From NCBI RefSeq assembly GCF_001468485.1, contig NZ_LODI01000004.1, positions 24,970 through 88,969 on the forward strand: a stretch of 64,000 nucleotides of DNA. Direction: 5' to 3'. The notes under the pieces were generated by a model that saw only the letters and a program-made list of their open reading frames with translations, was not told the DNA's origin and made no database searches. A program made the translations under genes and the position numbers. Source of the DNA: Pseudoalteromonas sp. H71 (GTDB lineage Bacteria; Pseudomonadota; Gammaproteobacteria; Enterobacterales; Alteromonadaceae). Each line of letters starts with the position of its first letter. Position 1 is the first letter of the stretch. Of the stretch, positions 26,573 through 36,277 are shown piece after piece.

Positions 26573-28747
26573 ATGACACGTACTCCCTTTGCACTTGCTG
26601 CACTCTCGCTTGCTATTCTAAGTGGTTGTAATAAAGCCCCCGAAGAAACTCATAAAAACACGGTTCAAGTTGAGTCAGCTCAAGTAGTAACCGCGGTTGC
26701 ACCTATTGCTAAAAAAGTACCCCATGAAATGACCATTCATGGTGATACACGTATTGATAATTACTACTGGCTTAGAGATGACGAACGAAAAGCACCTGAA
26801 ATCATTAGCTACTTAGAAGCAGAAAATGCCTACTCTGAGGCTATGCTCGCCCATACTAAAACACTGCAAAGTAGTTTATTTGAAGAGCTTAAAGGGCGAA
26901 TTCAAAAAGATGATGACTCAGTTCCAGTAAAGGACGGAGAGTACTATTACTCGTCGCAAACTCGCGGCGATAACGAGTATGCTACTTATTTACGCAGTAG
27001 TGATTTTGCAGGCACCGATCAGGAAGTTATTTTAGACGTAAATGAACTAGCTAAAGGCCATGACTATTTTGCGGTTAGCGGCCTAAATGTAAGCCCAAAT
27101 GACAACTTAATGGCATATGGTGAAGATACGGTGAGTCGCCGTGTTTACAACATAAAAATTAAAGATTTAAGCACTGGTAAATTATTAGAAGACACGCTTG
27201 AAGGCACCAGTGGTTATGTTGTGTGGGCGAACGACAATAAAACGGTGTATTACATCAAAAAAGACGCGCAAACCTTACTCGGTTACCAAGTTTATCGCCA
27301 TACGCTTGGTACACCACAAAGCGATGATGAGCTTGTTTACGAAGAAACAGACACAAGCTATTACACCGGTATGAGCAAGAGCAAAGACGGCTCAGAAATT
27401 TATATTTGGCATAGCAGTACCGATGCATCGGGTTTGTCAGTGCTGAGTGCAAATGATGTAGACGCTAAGCCTAAGCGTTTAATTGAGCGTGAAGCCAACC
27501 TTGAATACAGCATTTCAAAATTAGGCAATACTTATTACATTGTGACTAATTTAAATGCGGTTAACTTTCAGCTTATGAAAGTTGATATTGATAAAGCCGG
27601 TGATAAAGCAAATTGGCAAAGTGTGATCCCTGCTCGCGAGGATATTAAACTCGAAGACGTTGAGTTATTTGATGACTACTTGGTATATCAACAACGTGAA
27701 ATGGGCCAATCAACACTGATTGCGCGTAATTTAACATCAGGCAAAGAGTTACCACTAAGCTTTAACGACAGTGCGTACACCATTAATGCGTACGGTAATA
27801 ACGAATTGAACAGTGATATGCTGCGTGTGTATTACACCAGTATGACGACGCCGGGTTCATCTTATGATGTTAATTTAGCCACTGGCGAAAAAACATTATT
27901 GAAGCAACAAACCGTATTAGGTGACTTTAACGCAGATAACTACGCGTCTGAGCGTATTTTTGTTACAGCACGCGATGGCGTAAAAGTACCGGTGAGTTTA
28001 GTGTATCGAAAAGAGCTATTTAAAAAAGATGGTACTAACCCATTATTGCAATACGGCTATGGTTCGTATGGTGCAACCATGGATCCGAGCTTTTCTTCTG
28101 CACGACTAACGTTACTTGACCGTGGTTTTGTATTTGCAATTGCTCACGTACGAGGCTCGCAAATGTTAGGGCGTCCTTGGTACGAAGCGGGTAAGCTACT
28201 TACCAAAAAGAACACGTTTAACGACTTTGTAGATGTAACTAAGTCATTAGTTGAGCAAAAGTATGGTGCAAAAGACAGCATATTTGCACAAGGCGGCAGT
28301 GCGGGTGGACTATTAATGGGGGCAGTGGCTAACCAAGCGCCTGAGCTTTATAAAGGCATGGTTGCACAGGTTGCGTTTGTTGATGTGGTGACCACTATGC
28401 TGGATGAAACTATTCCGCTTACAACGAACGAGTATGGCGAGTGGGGTAACCCTAACGAAAAAGAATATTACGATTATATGTTGTCTTATTCACCGTACGA
28501 TCAAGTCAGTAAGCAAGACTACCCTAATATGTTAGTAACTACAGGCTTACACGATTCACAGGTTCAATATTTTGAGCCAGCAAAATGGGTTGCGAAGCTG
28601 CGTGACTACAAAACAGATGATAATAAGCTACTATTTAAAATAGACATGGAAGCCGGGCACGGCGGTGCTTCTGGCCGTTTTAAACGCTTAGAAGATGCTG
28701 CGTTAAATTATGCATTTATGCTTGATTTAGCCGGTATAAAAAAATAG
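26573..28747 (+). CDS. Oligopeptidase B-like prolyl oligopeptidase lipoprotein
   Basis: A 724-residue S9A-family serine peptidase. The leader ends in LSGC, so the protein should be a lipoprotein. Residues about 65-450 form the beta-propeller (starting DTRIDNYYWLRDDERKAPE) and the rest the alpha/beta hydrolase domain with Ser576 in GGSAGG, an aspartate in GLHDSQVQYFEPAKW and a histidine in EAGHGG. These match oligopeptidase B, which cuts peptides after basic residues. It would act on peptides in the periplasm, possibly made by the adjacent subtilase. Confidence 0.9.
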   Translation: MTRTPFALAALSLAILSGCNKAPEETHKNTVQVESAQVVTAVAPIAKKVPHEMTIHGDTRIDNYYWLRDDERKAPEIISYLEAENAYSEAMLAHTKTLQSSLFEELKGRIQKDDDSVPVKDGEYYYSSQTRGDNEYATYLRSSDFAGTDQEVILDVNELAKGHDYFAVSGLNVSPNDNLMAYGEDTVSRRVYNIKIKDLSTGKLLEDTLEGTSGYVVWANDNKTVYYIKKDAQTLLGYQVYRHTLGTPQSDDELVYEETDTSYYTGMSKSKDGSEIYIWHSSTDASGLSVLSANDVDAKPKRLIEREANLEYSISKLGNTYYIVTNLNAVNFQLMKVDIDKAGDKANWQSVIPAREDIKLEDVELFDDYLVYQQREMGQSTLIARNLTSGKELPLSFNDSAYTINAYGNNELNSDMLRVYYTSMTTPGSSYDVNLATGEKTLLKQQTVLGDFNADNYASERIFVTARDGVKVPVSLVYRKELFKKDGTNPLLQYGYGSYGATMDPSFSSARLTLLDRGFVFAIAHVRGSQMLGRPWYEAGKLLTKKNTFNDFVDVTKSLVEQKYGAKDSIFAQGGSAGGLLMGAVANQAPELYKGMVAQVAFVDVVTTMLDETIPLTTNEYGEWGNPNEKEYYDYMLSYSPYDQVSKQDYPNMLVTTGLHDSQVQYFEPAKWVAKLRDYKTDDNKLLFKIDMEAGHGGASGRFKRLEDAALNYAFMLDLAGIKK

Positions 28748-28777
28748 CCACACCCAAATTCAACTAAGTAATGAGCC

Positions 28778-28807
28778 AAGGCGTAACGTTAAGTTACGCC
28801 TTTTTTT
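28778..28807. terminator. Bidirectional terminator between peptidase and sensor kinase
   Basis: AAGGCGTAAC and GTTACGCCTTTTTTT form a 10-bp stem with a T-tract. It overlaps the last codons of the convergent kinase gene, whose stop is at 28794. Confidence 0.88.
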
Positions 28808-30275
28808 GTGGCAAATTAAAGCTAAACATAGTGCCTTTACCTATTTCACTTTGAACGTTTATTTCACTGTCCATGAGCTTTAATAGCCCGCGGCAAATAG
28901 CAAGCCCTAACCCACCTTGTTGGCGGTCCGCTTTATTAGAATTACTAGCTTGGTAGTGGGGATCAAAGATAGCTTGTAACTCCTCGTGTTTAATACCCAC
29001 GCCGGTGTCCGAAACCTGCACAAATAATTGATTATGGTCACCGCGTTTTACACGTACATCAATACTACCATCACGCGGGGTATGCCTAATGGCGTTATCG
29101 ATTAAGTTACTTAAAACACGCTCAAGCTTGGCTATGTCGGCAATGACAGGAAAGTCACAAATTTCTGGCTCAACCGATAAATTAATGCCTTTTTTCTCTA
29201 CGGCCAAACTAAACTTAGCAATACAATCGTAAATGAGCTCTCCTAGGTTAAATGTTTCTTTGTTGATACTTATTTCGCCATTTTCTAGGTGTGCGAGTTC
29301 AAAAATTTGCTCTATTAGTTGCTTGAGTTGGCCACAGTTATTCAATGATACTAGCAAGTACTCTTGCTGCTCTTGCGCACTTAATTTGTCACCTGATTGA
29401 TTTAATACCTCTAAAAAACCTTGTAACGAAGCCAGTGGCGTACGTAAGTCGTGAGATAAGTGAGTAAGTAGCTCTTTGCGTTGTTTATCGCCTTGTTCTA
29501 GTGCTTTAAATTGCTCGTTTATACGTGTGAGCATTGCTTGAATAGTTCGGCTTAAGCTGTGGACTTCATTACTTTTTTGAGTTGAATAGATACTCAGCTT
29601 TGTATCGGTTAGGCTATAATTAGCAGCCTCAATATTGCTCACATCTTTTGCAAGACGTTGAATAGGATTTGTAAAAAATCGCAGTAAAATAAGCATCGCA
29701 ATAAATAAAAAAACGAGCGCTGAGCCTAGCCATATGGCAGCCACGAATAACGAGTCGTTACTTTTTATATTATTGAGTGAGGTGTCGTATGCCTCACCAC
29801 CAATAATTACGTATAAATACCCTTGCAATGTGTTGTTATTAAAAACAGGCGCCACAGAAAATATTTTTTGTTGATCAGGGTTTCTTGGGTTGTCGCCATA
29901 AACCGGTGTAGCACTTGGGTTGGCTATAAGGTGCTTTAAAGGCGTTAAATTAATATGTGTACGCTTCACTTTTCCGGGCTCTGCGGAGTAAGTTAATATT
30001 TTTCCGTTTTCGTCTACAAAGTAAAATTCAAAGGCGGGGCCGAGTAACATTAAAGTATGAAATAGGTTTTCAAGGGCTTCGTAATCGTATACACCCTCTT
30101 TTATCAATGGATTGTCTTGTACTAAATGCTCAGCCAGCGCTAAATGTAAATTTTGTTCGCCATGATGTTTAGAGTTGAGTTCTAGCTGTTTACTCCAGCT
30201 ATAAACCAGCGCGCAAATAAAACAAAAAATAACGGCTAACGACACTGCTAATTTTTGGTACAAAGAGAGTTTCAT
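28794..30275 (-). CDS. Sensor histidine kinase
   Basis: A 493-residue membrane kinase paired with the response regulator next to it. Two membrane helices (about residues 8-28 and 176-198) enclose a periplasmic sensor domain; then come HAMP, the HisKA box LLTHLSHDLRTPLASLQ, the N box NLIDNAIRH and glycine boxes SDTGVGI and GGLGLAI. The start MKLSLYQK at 30275 follows the regulator stop by 10 bp; a longer frame begins inside the regulator gene. Because the cluster begins with spondin-domain genes, the sensor may respond to the cell-surface state, but the signal is unknown. Confidence 0.9.
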   Translation of the reverse strand: MKLSLYQKLAVSLAVIFCFICALVYSWSKQLELNSKHHGEQNLHLALAEHLVQDNPLIKEGVYDYEALENLFHTLMLLGPAFEFYFVDENGKILTYSAEPGKVKRTHINLTPLKHLIANPSATPVYGDNPRNPDQQKIFSVAPVFNNNTLQGYLYVIIGGEAYDTSLNNIKSNDSLFVAAIWLGSALVFLFIAMLILLRFFTNPIQRLAKDVSNIEAANYSLTDTKLSIYSTQKSNEVHSLSRTIQAMLTRINEQFKALEQGDKQRKELLTHLSHDLRTPLASLQGFLEVLNQSGDKLSAQEQQEYLLVSLNNCGQLKQLIEQIFELAHLENGEISINKETFNLGELIYDCIAKFSLAVEKKGINLSVEPEICDFPVIADIAKLERVLSNLIDNAIRHTPRDGSIDVRVKRGDHNQLFVQVSDTGVGIKHEELQAIFDPHYQASNSNKADRQQGGLGLAICRGLLKLMDSEINVQSEIGKGTMFSFNLPQKKA

Positions 30276-30285
30276 AATAAAAGTC

Positions 30286-31011
30286 TTAATTAAGTTGGCT
30301 TGGATTGAGTTTGTATCCCACACCCCAAACGGTTTCTATAATAGGTGTCGATTGGTGCAATTCAAGCTTTGCCCGCAACCGATTAATATGCGAATTAACG
30401 GTATGTTCGTAACCGCTGTGCTGGTACCCCCATACTTTATCGAGTAGTTGCTGGCGACTAAATACATGGTTAGGATGGCGTGCAAAATACACCAGCAAAT
30501 CAAACTCGGTGGCAGTTAGGTTAATTGCCTGTTCGGCCAAATACACTTGATGGGAGTCAAACGCAATGTTTAATGAGCCAACTTTAAGGGTTTGTTCACT
30601 TACAACAGAGGGTTCATCGGTATTTTGGCTCGCAAGTAACTGTGCTCTGTGTCGAAGTTGGGTTTTTACTCTGGCTTGTAGTTCACGTGCAAAAAAGGGT
30701 TTACAAATATAGTCGTCTGCGCCCATTTCTAGGCCAATAACTCTGTCCATGTCGCTACTTAGTGCGGTGAGTAAAATGACTGAAGTGGCTGGGTAATGTT
30801 CTTTTATTTTACGACATAAACTCAATCCATCCATTTGCGGAAGGTTTATATCCAGTAAAATAAGCCCGTAGGGGTGCTTAGCTATTTTCTTTAAAGCCAG
30901 TTCAGCACTGACAACATGATCCACATGTAGATTTAGCGGTGTAAGCTGTGTGGTAATTAATTTACCAATTTCTCTGTCGTCTTCAACTATGAGTAATTTT
31001 TCATGACGCAT
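30286..31011 (-). CDS. OmpR-family response regulator
   Basis: A 241-residue regulator with a receiver domain (EDDREIG acidic pocket, phosphorylated Asp in LILLDINLPQMDG, Lys in CKPFF) and an OmpR-type winged helix (ending VWGVGYKLNP). It is immediately upstream of the kinase on the same strand, the usual order for a two-component operon. A terminator-like hairpin separates it from the spondin genes, so expression is at least partly independent. Confidence 0.93.
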   Translation of the reverse strand: MRHEKLLIVEDDREIGKLITTQLTPLNLHVDHVVSAELALKKIAKHPYGLILLDINLPQMDGLSLCRKIKEHYPATSVILLTALSSDMDRVIGLEMGADDYICKPFFARELQARVKTQLRHRAQLLASQNTDEPSVVSEQTLKVGSLNIAFDSHQVYLAEQAINLTATEFDLLVYFARHPNHVFSRQQLLDKVWGYQHSGYEHTVNSHINRLRAKLELHQSTPIIETVWGVGYKLNPSQLN

Positions 31012-31023
31012 CGTTTATCCTCG

Positions 31024-31048
31024 TAAAAAGGGGGCTTCCATGCTCCCC
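31024..31048 (-). terminator. Terminator after the spondin gene pair
   Basis: On the minus strand GGGGAGC and GCCCCC pair around a short loop and TTTTT follows, about 50 bp after the second spondin gene and just before the response regulator. Confidence 0.7.
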
Positions 31049-31097
31049 AACTTCCCCATTACAAGCTGGTATATCGAGGTTGATATTGATAAACGAA

Positions 31098-31820
31098 TTA
31101 CTGAGTGCGGGTAATAACCACTTTTGCTAATGGGTTATCAAATTTATGTTCAGGGCTAAGCACTGAACTAGATAAACCATCTTCATTTGTAACGACACCT
31201 GGGTGTCTTGCTACAAAATTAACATCATCACGGGCTTCATTAAAACCTTCTCCGCCATCAGCAGGACCGGGTATCGTACCAGCTGCTTCTGTATTTGCTT
31301 CAGTACCTGCATCATAAGCAACGGTGGTGCGAGTTAAAGAGTCGCCCACGGCTAATGAAGATACGTCTAAAGCACTAAGACCGGTAAACCCATCATTTGT
31401 ATTCACCATCATAGTGGCAAGCGACAGCTTAAGTGCTTCAAGTGAGTCTGTGGTTAATGTGATCGTGGTATTAGCACCAGGTCCAACAGGACCTTCGCTT
31501 GATGCGTTGGCAATGGCGTTTTCTAATGCAAGCAGTTGGCTGTTGTCGCCTCCTTCAGCCATGGTTTCTAATGCAACCGATGCCGCACTGCCAATTTGCC
31601 AAAGTGTGCCTTCTGTATGTGCAATAACAGCAATTGGCGATAGTGGCTGCCCTGCAGTTAAGTTGCTTACTGTTACATCAAATGTATAGCTTACAGGCTC
31701 AGGTGTTGGCGGTGTAACAACCTGAACAGGATCGTTACTATCGTTGTCGCCACAGGCTGCAAGTGAAGCTGCTAGTGCAACAACCACGATGCTTTTTTTA
31801 AAGTTATTTAAAGATGCCAT
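31098..31820 (-). CDS. Spondin-domain lipoprotein
   Basis: A 240-residue lipoprotein (lipobox LAAC) whose mature part begins with a Pro/Thr linker and then a spondin_N domain: FDVTVSNLTAGQPLSPIAVIAHT, TMAEGG, MVNTNDGFTGL, AYDAGTEANTEA and FVARHPGV. The pattern around NDGF and AYDAGTE is diagnostic of bacterial spondin-domain proteins. TAGGAG precedes the start. The gene is 10 bp after a paralogue and probably arose by tandem duplication. Function in bacteria is unknown; surface adhesion or binding is an inference from the eukaryotic domain. Confidence 0.85.
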   Translation of the reverse strand: MASLNNFKKSIVVVALAASLAACGDNDSNDPVQVVTPPTPEPVSYTFDVTVSNLTAGQPLSPIAVIAHTEGTLWQIGSAASVALETMAEGGDNSQLLALENAIANASSEGPVGPGANTTITLTTDSLEALKLSLATMMVNTNDGFTGLSALDVSSLAVGDSLTRTTVAYDAGTEANTEAAGTIPGPADGGEGFNEARDDVNFVARHPGVVTNEDGLSSSVLSPEHKFDNPLAKVVITRTQ

Positions 31821-31830
31821 GATTACGCTC

Positions 31831-32532
31831 CTACTTAACCGTAACGGTTAGCTTAGCCACTGGGTTTAACCATCTGTGAACCGTATTACTTAAATCGCTA
31901 TTACCAGCGGTTAAATCGTCGTCACCTAATGTGCCTGGGTGAATATGCACGTTAATGTTGCTATCGGTACTTGTTAAGCCTGCGCCACCTGTACCCGCAT
32001 TATCACCTGGTGCTGCAGGAATACCTGGCGTGCCCGGTGCACCAGAACCTTCAACCACTAGCTCGTTATTTTGCTCAGTGCCCGCATCGTATGCATTTAA
32101 ATAAACCGTGTAGGTGCCTGCTTCGGTTGGTATTTTCCAGCTATCAAGGCCAACAAAGCCATCGTTTGTAGGTAGTAACATAGCGGTCACCGATAAGTAA
32201 TCGTTACCGTCAGTCGTTATTAGTGTTGTCATGGTTGATGACGATGGCGCTAATAAACCTTCTGCTGGGTTTGCAGCCATATCGCTACCTGCTGCAGTGG
32301 CTTGTGCCATTAGCTCAGCAATATTGCCACCTTCAGCCATTGTTTGTAATGCGGTAGAAGCTTCAGTTGCAACTTCAAAAAGCTTATCTTCACTGTTGTG
32401 TGCTGTAACTAGTAGCGGAGTGAAGTGAATGCCTTGGGTTAGGTTAGTTATTGTTAAGTCTAACTCTGCAGCCATGGTTGACTGGCTAGCTACCGCTAAA
32501 AGAGTTGCAAGTGTAAATGTTGAAGCTTTCAT
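31831..32532 (-). CDS. Spondin-domain exported protein
   Basis: A 233-residue exported paralogue of the next gene. It has a plain signal peptide (cleavage near STMA, residue 21) rather than a lipobox, then LDLTITNLTQGIHFTPLLVTAHN, TMAEGG, LPTNDGFVGLDSW and AYDAGTEQNNE, then a Gly/Pro-rich insertion and HIHPGTLGDDDL. One product would be soluble in the periplasm and the other membrane-anchored. Only 10 bp separate the genes, with ACAGGA as ribosome site here. No regulator site was identified in the 180 bp before it. Confidence 0.85.
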   Translation of the reverse strand: MKASTFTLATLLAVASQSTMAAELDLTITNLTQGIHFTPLLVTAHNSEDKLFEVATEASTALQTMAEGGNIAELMAQATAAGSDMAANPAEGLLAPSSSTMTTLITTDGNDYLSVTAMLLPTNDGFVGLDSWKIPTEAGTYTVYLNAYDAGTEQNNELVVEGSGAPGTPGIPAAPGDNAGTGGAGLTSTDSNINVHIHPGTLGDDDLTAGNSDLSNTVHRWLNPVAKLTVTVK

Positions 32533-32713
32533 TTTTTATTTCCTGTAAGTGATGATTCGAGATAAGTATTGAATAATCGTCTCCAGAAACTCTCACAAAC
32601 TTATCACTTTTTTATCACAGACATTTAGGCTGTGATTTTTGTAAATAAATACGCCAGAAATTTATATACCTGTGTATAATTAAACCGCATTATAAAAATT
32701 AAAGGATTGTGTT

Positions 32714-33079
32714 ATGGAAGAAAATCAACAGGTTAAAGTAGTAAATAAAGATGAGCGTACATGGGCAATGTTGTGCCATTTAAGCGCATTTGCTGGTTTT
32801 ATAGTGCCGTTTGGTTCAATAATAGGGCCATTAATTATTTGGTTAATTAAAAAAGATGAAATGCAAATGGTCAATGAGCACGGTAAAAAAGCGCTTAATT
32901 TTCAGATAACCATGGCCATTGCCTATATTATTTGTTTTGTGTTGATGTTTGTTGTGATCGGTGTAATTTTACTTCCTATTGTGGCTATATTTGCTTTTGT
33001 GATGGTGGTTTTAGCGAGTATAAAAGCAAACGAAGGGAAAGAGTTTAATTACCCACTGAGTTTAAATTTGATAAAATAA
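32714..33079 (+). CDS. DUF4870 membrane protein
   Basis: A 121-residue small membrane protein with the DUF4870 pattern: DERTWAMLCHLSAFAGFIVPFG at the start, IIGPLIIWLIKKD, then NEHGKKALNFQI and two C-terminal helices. AAAGGA precedes the ATG. Function of the family is unknown. Confidence 0.88.
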   Translation: MEENQQVKVVNKDERTWAMLCHLSAFAGFIVPFGSIIGPLIIWLIKKDEMQMVNEHGKKALNFQITMAIAYIICFVLMFVVIGVILLPIVAIFAFVMVVLASIKANEGKEFNYPLSLNLIK

Positions 33080-33100
33080 AGCGTTAGCTATTATTCTGCA

Positions 33101-33121
33101 AACCCAGCTATAAGCTGGGTT
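33101..33121 (+). terminator. Hairpin between DUF4870 and YqaA genes
   Basis: AACCCAGC and GCTGGGTT flank a 5-base loop 20 bp after the stop; the T-tract is short. Confidence 0.65.
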
Positions 33122-33144
33122 ATTACGTTTAGCCTAAGGGCATT

Positions 33145-33579
33145 ATGCTTTATTTTACTTTGTTTATTAGTGCGTTTATTTCGGCCACTTTATTACCAAG
33201 CTCCTCAGAAGTCGTTTTAATAACGATGATTACCCAATCAAACGCAAACATCTGGCTTTTATGGTGCACAGCTACGCTGGGTAATGTGTTAGGCAGTTGT
33301 GTGAATTATTGGCTAGGTACGCAAGTATTACGCTTTAAACATAAAAAGTGGTTTCCGGTATCAGAGCAAGGGCTTGAAAAGGCGCAAAATCAGTTTAATA
33401 AATACGGCGTGTACAGCTTATTGTTTGCATGGCTGCCTATTGTTGGCGATCCACTAACAGTCATTGGTGGTATTTTTAAAGTAAAGTTTAGCGTGTTTTT
33501 GGTTTTAGTAACACTTGGCAAAGGCGCACGCTACTTAGCGGTTATTGCCCTTGCCGTGGGGATAGAAGCTCTTATTTAA
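33145..33579 (+). CDS. YqaA-family (DedA/VTT-like) membrane protein
   Basis: A 144-residue inner-membrane protein of the YqaA branch of the DedA/SNARE-associated superfamily: FISATLLPSSSEVVL near the N terminus, TLGNVLGSCVNYWLG, and the GDPLTVIGGIF loop typical of the family. DedA-like proteins are linked to lipid flipping and membrane potential. TAAGGG is the ribosome site. It is convergent with folX. Confidence 0.87.
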   Translation: MLYFTLFISAFISATLLPSSSEVVLITMITQSNANIWLLWCTATLGNVLGSCVNYWLGTQVLRFKHKKWFPVSEQGLEKAQNQFNKYGVYSLLFAWLPIVGDPLTVIGGIFKVKFSVFLVLVTLGKGARYLAVIALAVGIEALI

Positions 33580-33591
33580 GCTATACGCACG

Positions 33592-33948
33592 CTACTTTGT
33601 CCAATCAAGTGTTAGTGATACAGAGTCCGCGAAGCGAAGCGCATGCGGTTTATCTACACGGGCTTTAGCGTAATTTACACTTGGATGAGAATGACAAACC
33701 GCAAGAATTTCAGCTACGAGCTTTTCTAGTAATAAAAAGTGCCCTTGCTCAACTAAACTAATTACCTCTTTGGTGATCACTTTATAGTTAAGTGCTTGGT
33801 CTACTTCATCGGTTTTACATGCGTTATCCGCAGGGTAGTGAATCTCTAAATTAATGACTACGTCTTGCTTTTTTTCACGCTCTTCAGGATTAAAACCAAT
33901 AAATGTACGCAAGCGTAAGTTAGTAACATTAATAATTGCGTTGGCCAT
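33592..33948 (-). CDS. folX: Dihydroneopterin triphosphate 2'-epimerase FolX
   Basis: A 118-residue T-fold enzyme of the FolB/FolX family. Features are VTNLRLRTFIGFNPEEREKKQDV at the N terminus, LNYKVITKEV, and FLLLEKLVAEI with the catalytic Glu-Lys region. FolX epimerises dihydroneopterin triphosphate to dihydromonapterin triphosphate. It lies 3 bp after folE and downstream of folM; the set fits tetrahydromonapterin synthesis, cofactor of phenylalanine hydroxylase in several Proteobacteria. FolB is the alternative, but the context favours FolX. Confidence 0.85.
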   Translation of the reverse strand: MANAIINVTNLRLRTFIGFNPEEREKKQDVVINLEIHYPADNACKTDEVDQALNYKVITKEVISLVEQGHFLLLEKLVAEILAVCHSHPSVNYAKARVDKPHALRFADSVSLTLDWTK

Positions 33949-33951
33949 AGA

Positions 33952-34506
33952 TTACCCTTTAATAAGCTGCAAAAATTCGTTGCGTGTTTTAGGGTCGCTT
34001 CTAAAGTTACCCAGCATTACCGATGTACGCATGCTTGAGTTTTGCTTTTCTACACCACGCATCATCATACACATGTGCTTAGCTTCAACAATAACACCTA
34101 CGCCTTTTGCGCCGGTTACTTCTTCAACGGCTTTGGCAATTTGATGTGTTAACTGTTCTTGTATTTGAAAGCGACGCGAAAACATATCAACAATACGCGC
34201 AAATTTAGATAACCCCAGCACTTTGCCATTTGGAATATAAGCAATATGGCAGCGACCAATAAATGGCAGTAAGTGGTGCTCACACATAGAGTAAAGTTCT
34301 ATGTCTTGTACTAATACCATGTCGTCGGCATCAGAGGTAAATACTGCATTATTGGTAATTTCATCAAGCGTTTGGCGATAACCTTGTGTTAGGTATTCCA
34401 TTGCTTTTGCCGCACGTTTTGGTGTGTCTAATAGACCTTCACGTTCAGCGTCTTCGCCTACGGCGGTTATAATTTTTTGGTAGCTGTCTTTTAATTCGTT
34501 ATGCAT
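33952..34506 (-). CDS. folE: GTP cyclohydrolase I
   Basis: A 184-residue cytosolic enzyme converting GTP to 7,8-dihydroneopterin triphosphate. It shows the zinc cysteine in [39 protein letters not shown], and the second zinc cysteine in [14 protein letters not shown]. Length is slightly short at the N terminus, as in the shorter bacterial form. It is in the middle of the folM-folE-folX cluster. Confidence 0.95.
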   Translation of the reverse strand: MHNELKDSYQKIITAVGEDAEREGLLDTPKRAAKAMEYLTQGYRQTLDEITNNAVFTSDADDMVLVQDIELYSMCEHHLLPFIGRCHIAYIPNGKVLGLSKFARIVDMFSRRFQIQEQLTHQIAKAVEEVTGAKGVGVIVEAKHMCMMMRGVEKQNSSMRTSVMLGNFRSDPKTRNEFLQLIKG

Positions 34507-34523
34507 AGGTGTCTCAGTGTTTT

Positions 34524-35243
34524 TTACTTTAAATGACGTCCGCCATCAACAGGAATAGAGCGCCCTGTTATGTACTGACTTTGTAAGAGTAAATCAATGC
34601 TGTTTACAATTTCTTGGCACCCAGGTTCGATGCCCATCAATGATTTTTTGAGTGTTTTAGCGCGGTATTGTTCGTCGTCGTGCTCGTTAAAAATAATAAG
34701 CGAAGGCGCAACCGCATTTACTTTTATATTGGGTGCATATTTAGCACTAAACGATTTCGTTAGATTATCAAGTGCGCCCTTGCTTGCCGCGTATGCCAAA
34801 TGCTTAGGGCTACCTGTTTCAACTACATAGTCAGTAAGGTGCACAATATCTGCGGCGGTGCCACTAGCTTGCTGGTACGCTAAAAGTAAGTCAGCGCACT
34901 GCATATTAATTAAGTAAGGTGTTTTGGCATGTATGCGCATCATGTTATCAAAAAGCTTAGCGTGGTCTGGGTTATTTGCTTCACAGTCCCAGCTAGATGC
35001 GTTGTGTATAACAGCCTTTAAAGACTGGGTATGGGCTTTCAATGTATTAATAAACTCATTAATTCCCGCATCAGTACTAAAATCGGCATGAATACAGGTC
35101 ACCCCTTGCTGCGCTAGTTTTTCTACAGCATTATGGCGAGTACGGTAAGTAATAATGACTTCTTGCCCTTGAGTAAGGTAGTGCTTAGCAAGGGCTAGGC
35201 CGATTCGTTGGCCAGCGCCAGTGATTAAAATGGGCGATGTCAT
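34524..35243 (-). CDS. folM: Dihydromonapterin reductase FolM
   Basis: A 239-residue short-chain dehydrogenase. It has [13 protein letters not shown] as the nucleotide-binding start, HNASSW, the catalytic [11 protein letters not shown] and [12 protein letters not shown] at the end. FolM reduces dihydromonapterin to tetrahydromonapterin with NADPH. The start MTSPILITG at 35243 is chosen; a longer frame adds a spurious hydrophobic stretch. The 18 bp to folE indicate an operon. Confidence 0.88.
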   Translation of the reverse strand: MTSPILITGAGQRIGLALAKHYLTQGQEVIITYRTRHNAVEKLAQQGVTCIHADFSTDAGINEFINTLKAHTQSLKAVIHNASSWDCEANNPDHAKLFDNMMRIHAKTPYLINMQCADLLLAYQQASGTAADIVHLTDYVVETGSPKHLAYAASKGALDNLTKSFSAKYAPNIKVNAVAPSLIIFNEHDDEQYRAKTLKKSLMGIEPGCQEIVNSIDLLLQSQYITGRSIPVDGGRHLK

Positions 35244-35378
35244 ATAATGCGGTGTTCTCTTTGGTAAGTTTTTAATAAATATTAATACGTTGAGCGTAAT
35301 GTGTACGTAATATTTGAATAGGGCGATCAAAAAAGCAAATAAACCCAATACGGTTAATTGCTTTTTATATCACTTATA

Positions 35379-36209
35379 TCAATCGTAAATTGTTGGTATT
35401 GGCTGGCGCTTATGTTGCGTACGCAGATAAATGCCAATTAACTTTTGTTCTACCTCTTCAGAGACAGGTTTGCCCTCTAAAAAGTCATCAATTTGATTGT
35501 AACTTAAACCAAGCGCTTCTTCGTCGGTGAGGCCTGGTCGGTCGCTTTCTAAATCGGCTGTAGGGGCTTTTTCAACAAGCAATACTGGCGCGCCTAAAGC
35601 AGTCGCTAGTGCGCGAACTTGGCGCTTAGATAAGCCAAAAAGAGGCGCCAAATCACATGCACCATCGCCAAATTTAGTGTAAAAGCCTGTAATATTTTCA
35701 GCGCTATGGTCGGTGCCAACCACTAAACCTTGACTAAAACCGGCAATTTCGTATTGGGAAATCATGCGTTGGCGCGCTTTAACGTTACCTTTAATAAAAT
35801 CTATTTGTGCTTGTTCTGGTAATGCGTCACCGCTGCTAGTCATTGCCATTAACACTTGCTCATGCAATGCATCGGCAGCAGGCTGAATGTTAACGGTCAT
35901 GCGCTTACTTGGCTGAATAAAATCAACCGCCATTTGCGCTTCGTCTTCATCAGCTTGAACACCGTAAGGTAAGCGCACAGCAATAAATTGGTATTTATTA
36001 GTGCTGTGTTCTTCATTTAATTCGTTAACAGCTAATTGGCATAAACGGCCGCAAGTTGAAGAATCAACCCCGCCACTAATACCAAGCACAAGCGATCGTG
36101 AGTGAGCCGCAACTAAACGTGCTTTTATAAAGTTAACTCGACGAGATATCTCAGCGTTTACATCAATGGTTGGCTGAACTTTCATTTCAGTCATTATTTC
36201 GGCGCGCAT
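35379..36209 (-). CDS. nadE: Ammonia-dependent NAD synthetase
   Basis: A 276-residue enzyme that makes NAD from deamido-NAD, ATP and ammonia. It has the ATP pyrophosphatase P-loop [38 protein letters not shown], and [21 protein letters not shown]. No glutaminase domain is present. AAGGAG lies 8 bases before the ATG at 36209. It is a single gene. Confidence 0.95.
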   Translation of the reverse strand: MRAEIMTEMKVQPTIDVNAEISRRVNFIKARLVAAHSRSLVLGISGGVDSSTCGRLCQLAVNELNEEHSTNKYQFIAVRLPYGVQADEDEAQMAVDFIQPSKRMTVNIQPAADALHEQVLMAMTSSGDALPEQAQIDFIKGNVKARQRMISQYEIAGFSQGLVVGTDHSAENITGFYTKFGDGACDLAPLFGLSKRQVRALATALGAPVLLVEKAPTADLESDRPGLTDEEALGLSYNQIDDFLEGKPVSEEVEQKLIGIYLRTQHKRQPIPTIYD

Positions 36210-36277
36210 TGCCGGCTCCTTGTAATATTTTAAATGTGATACGCAATAAACTTATTATGTGATTTAGTTTTACTTAT

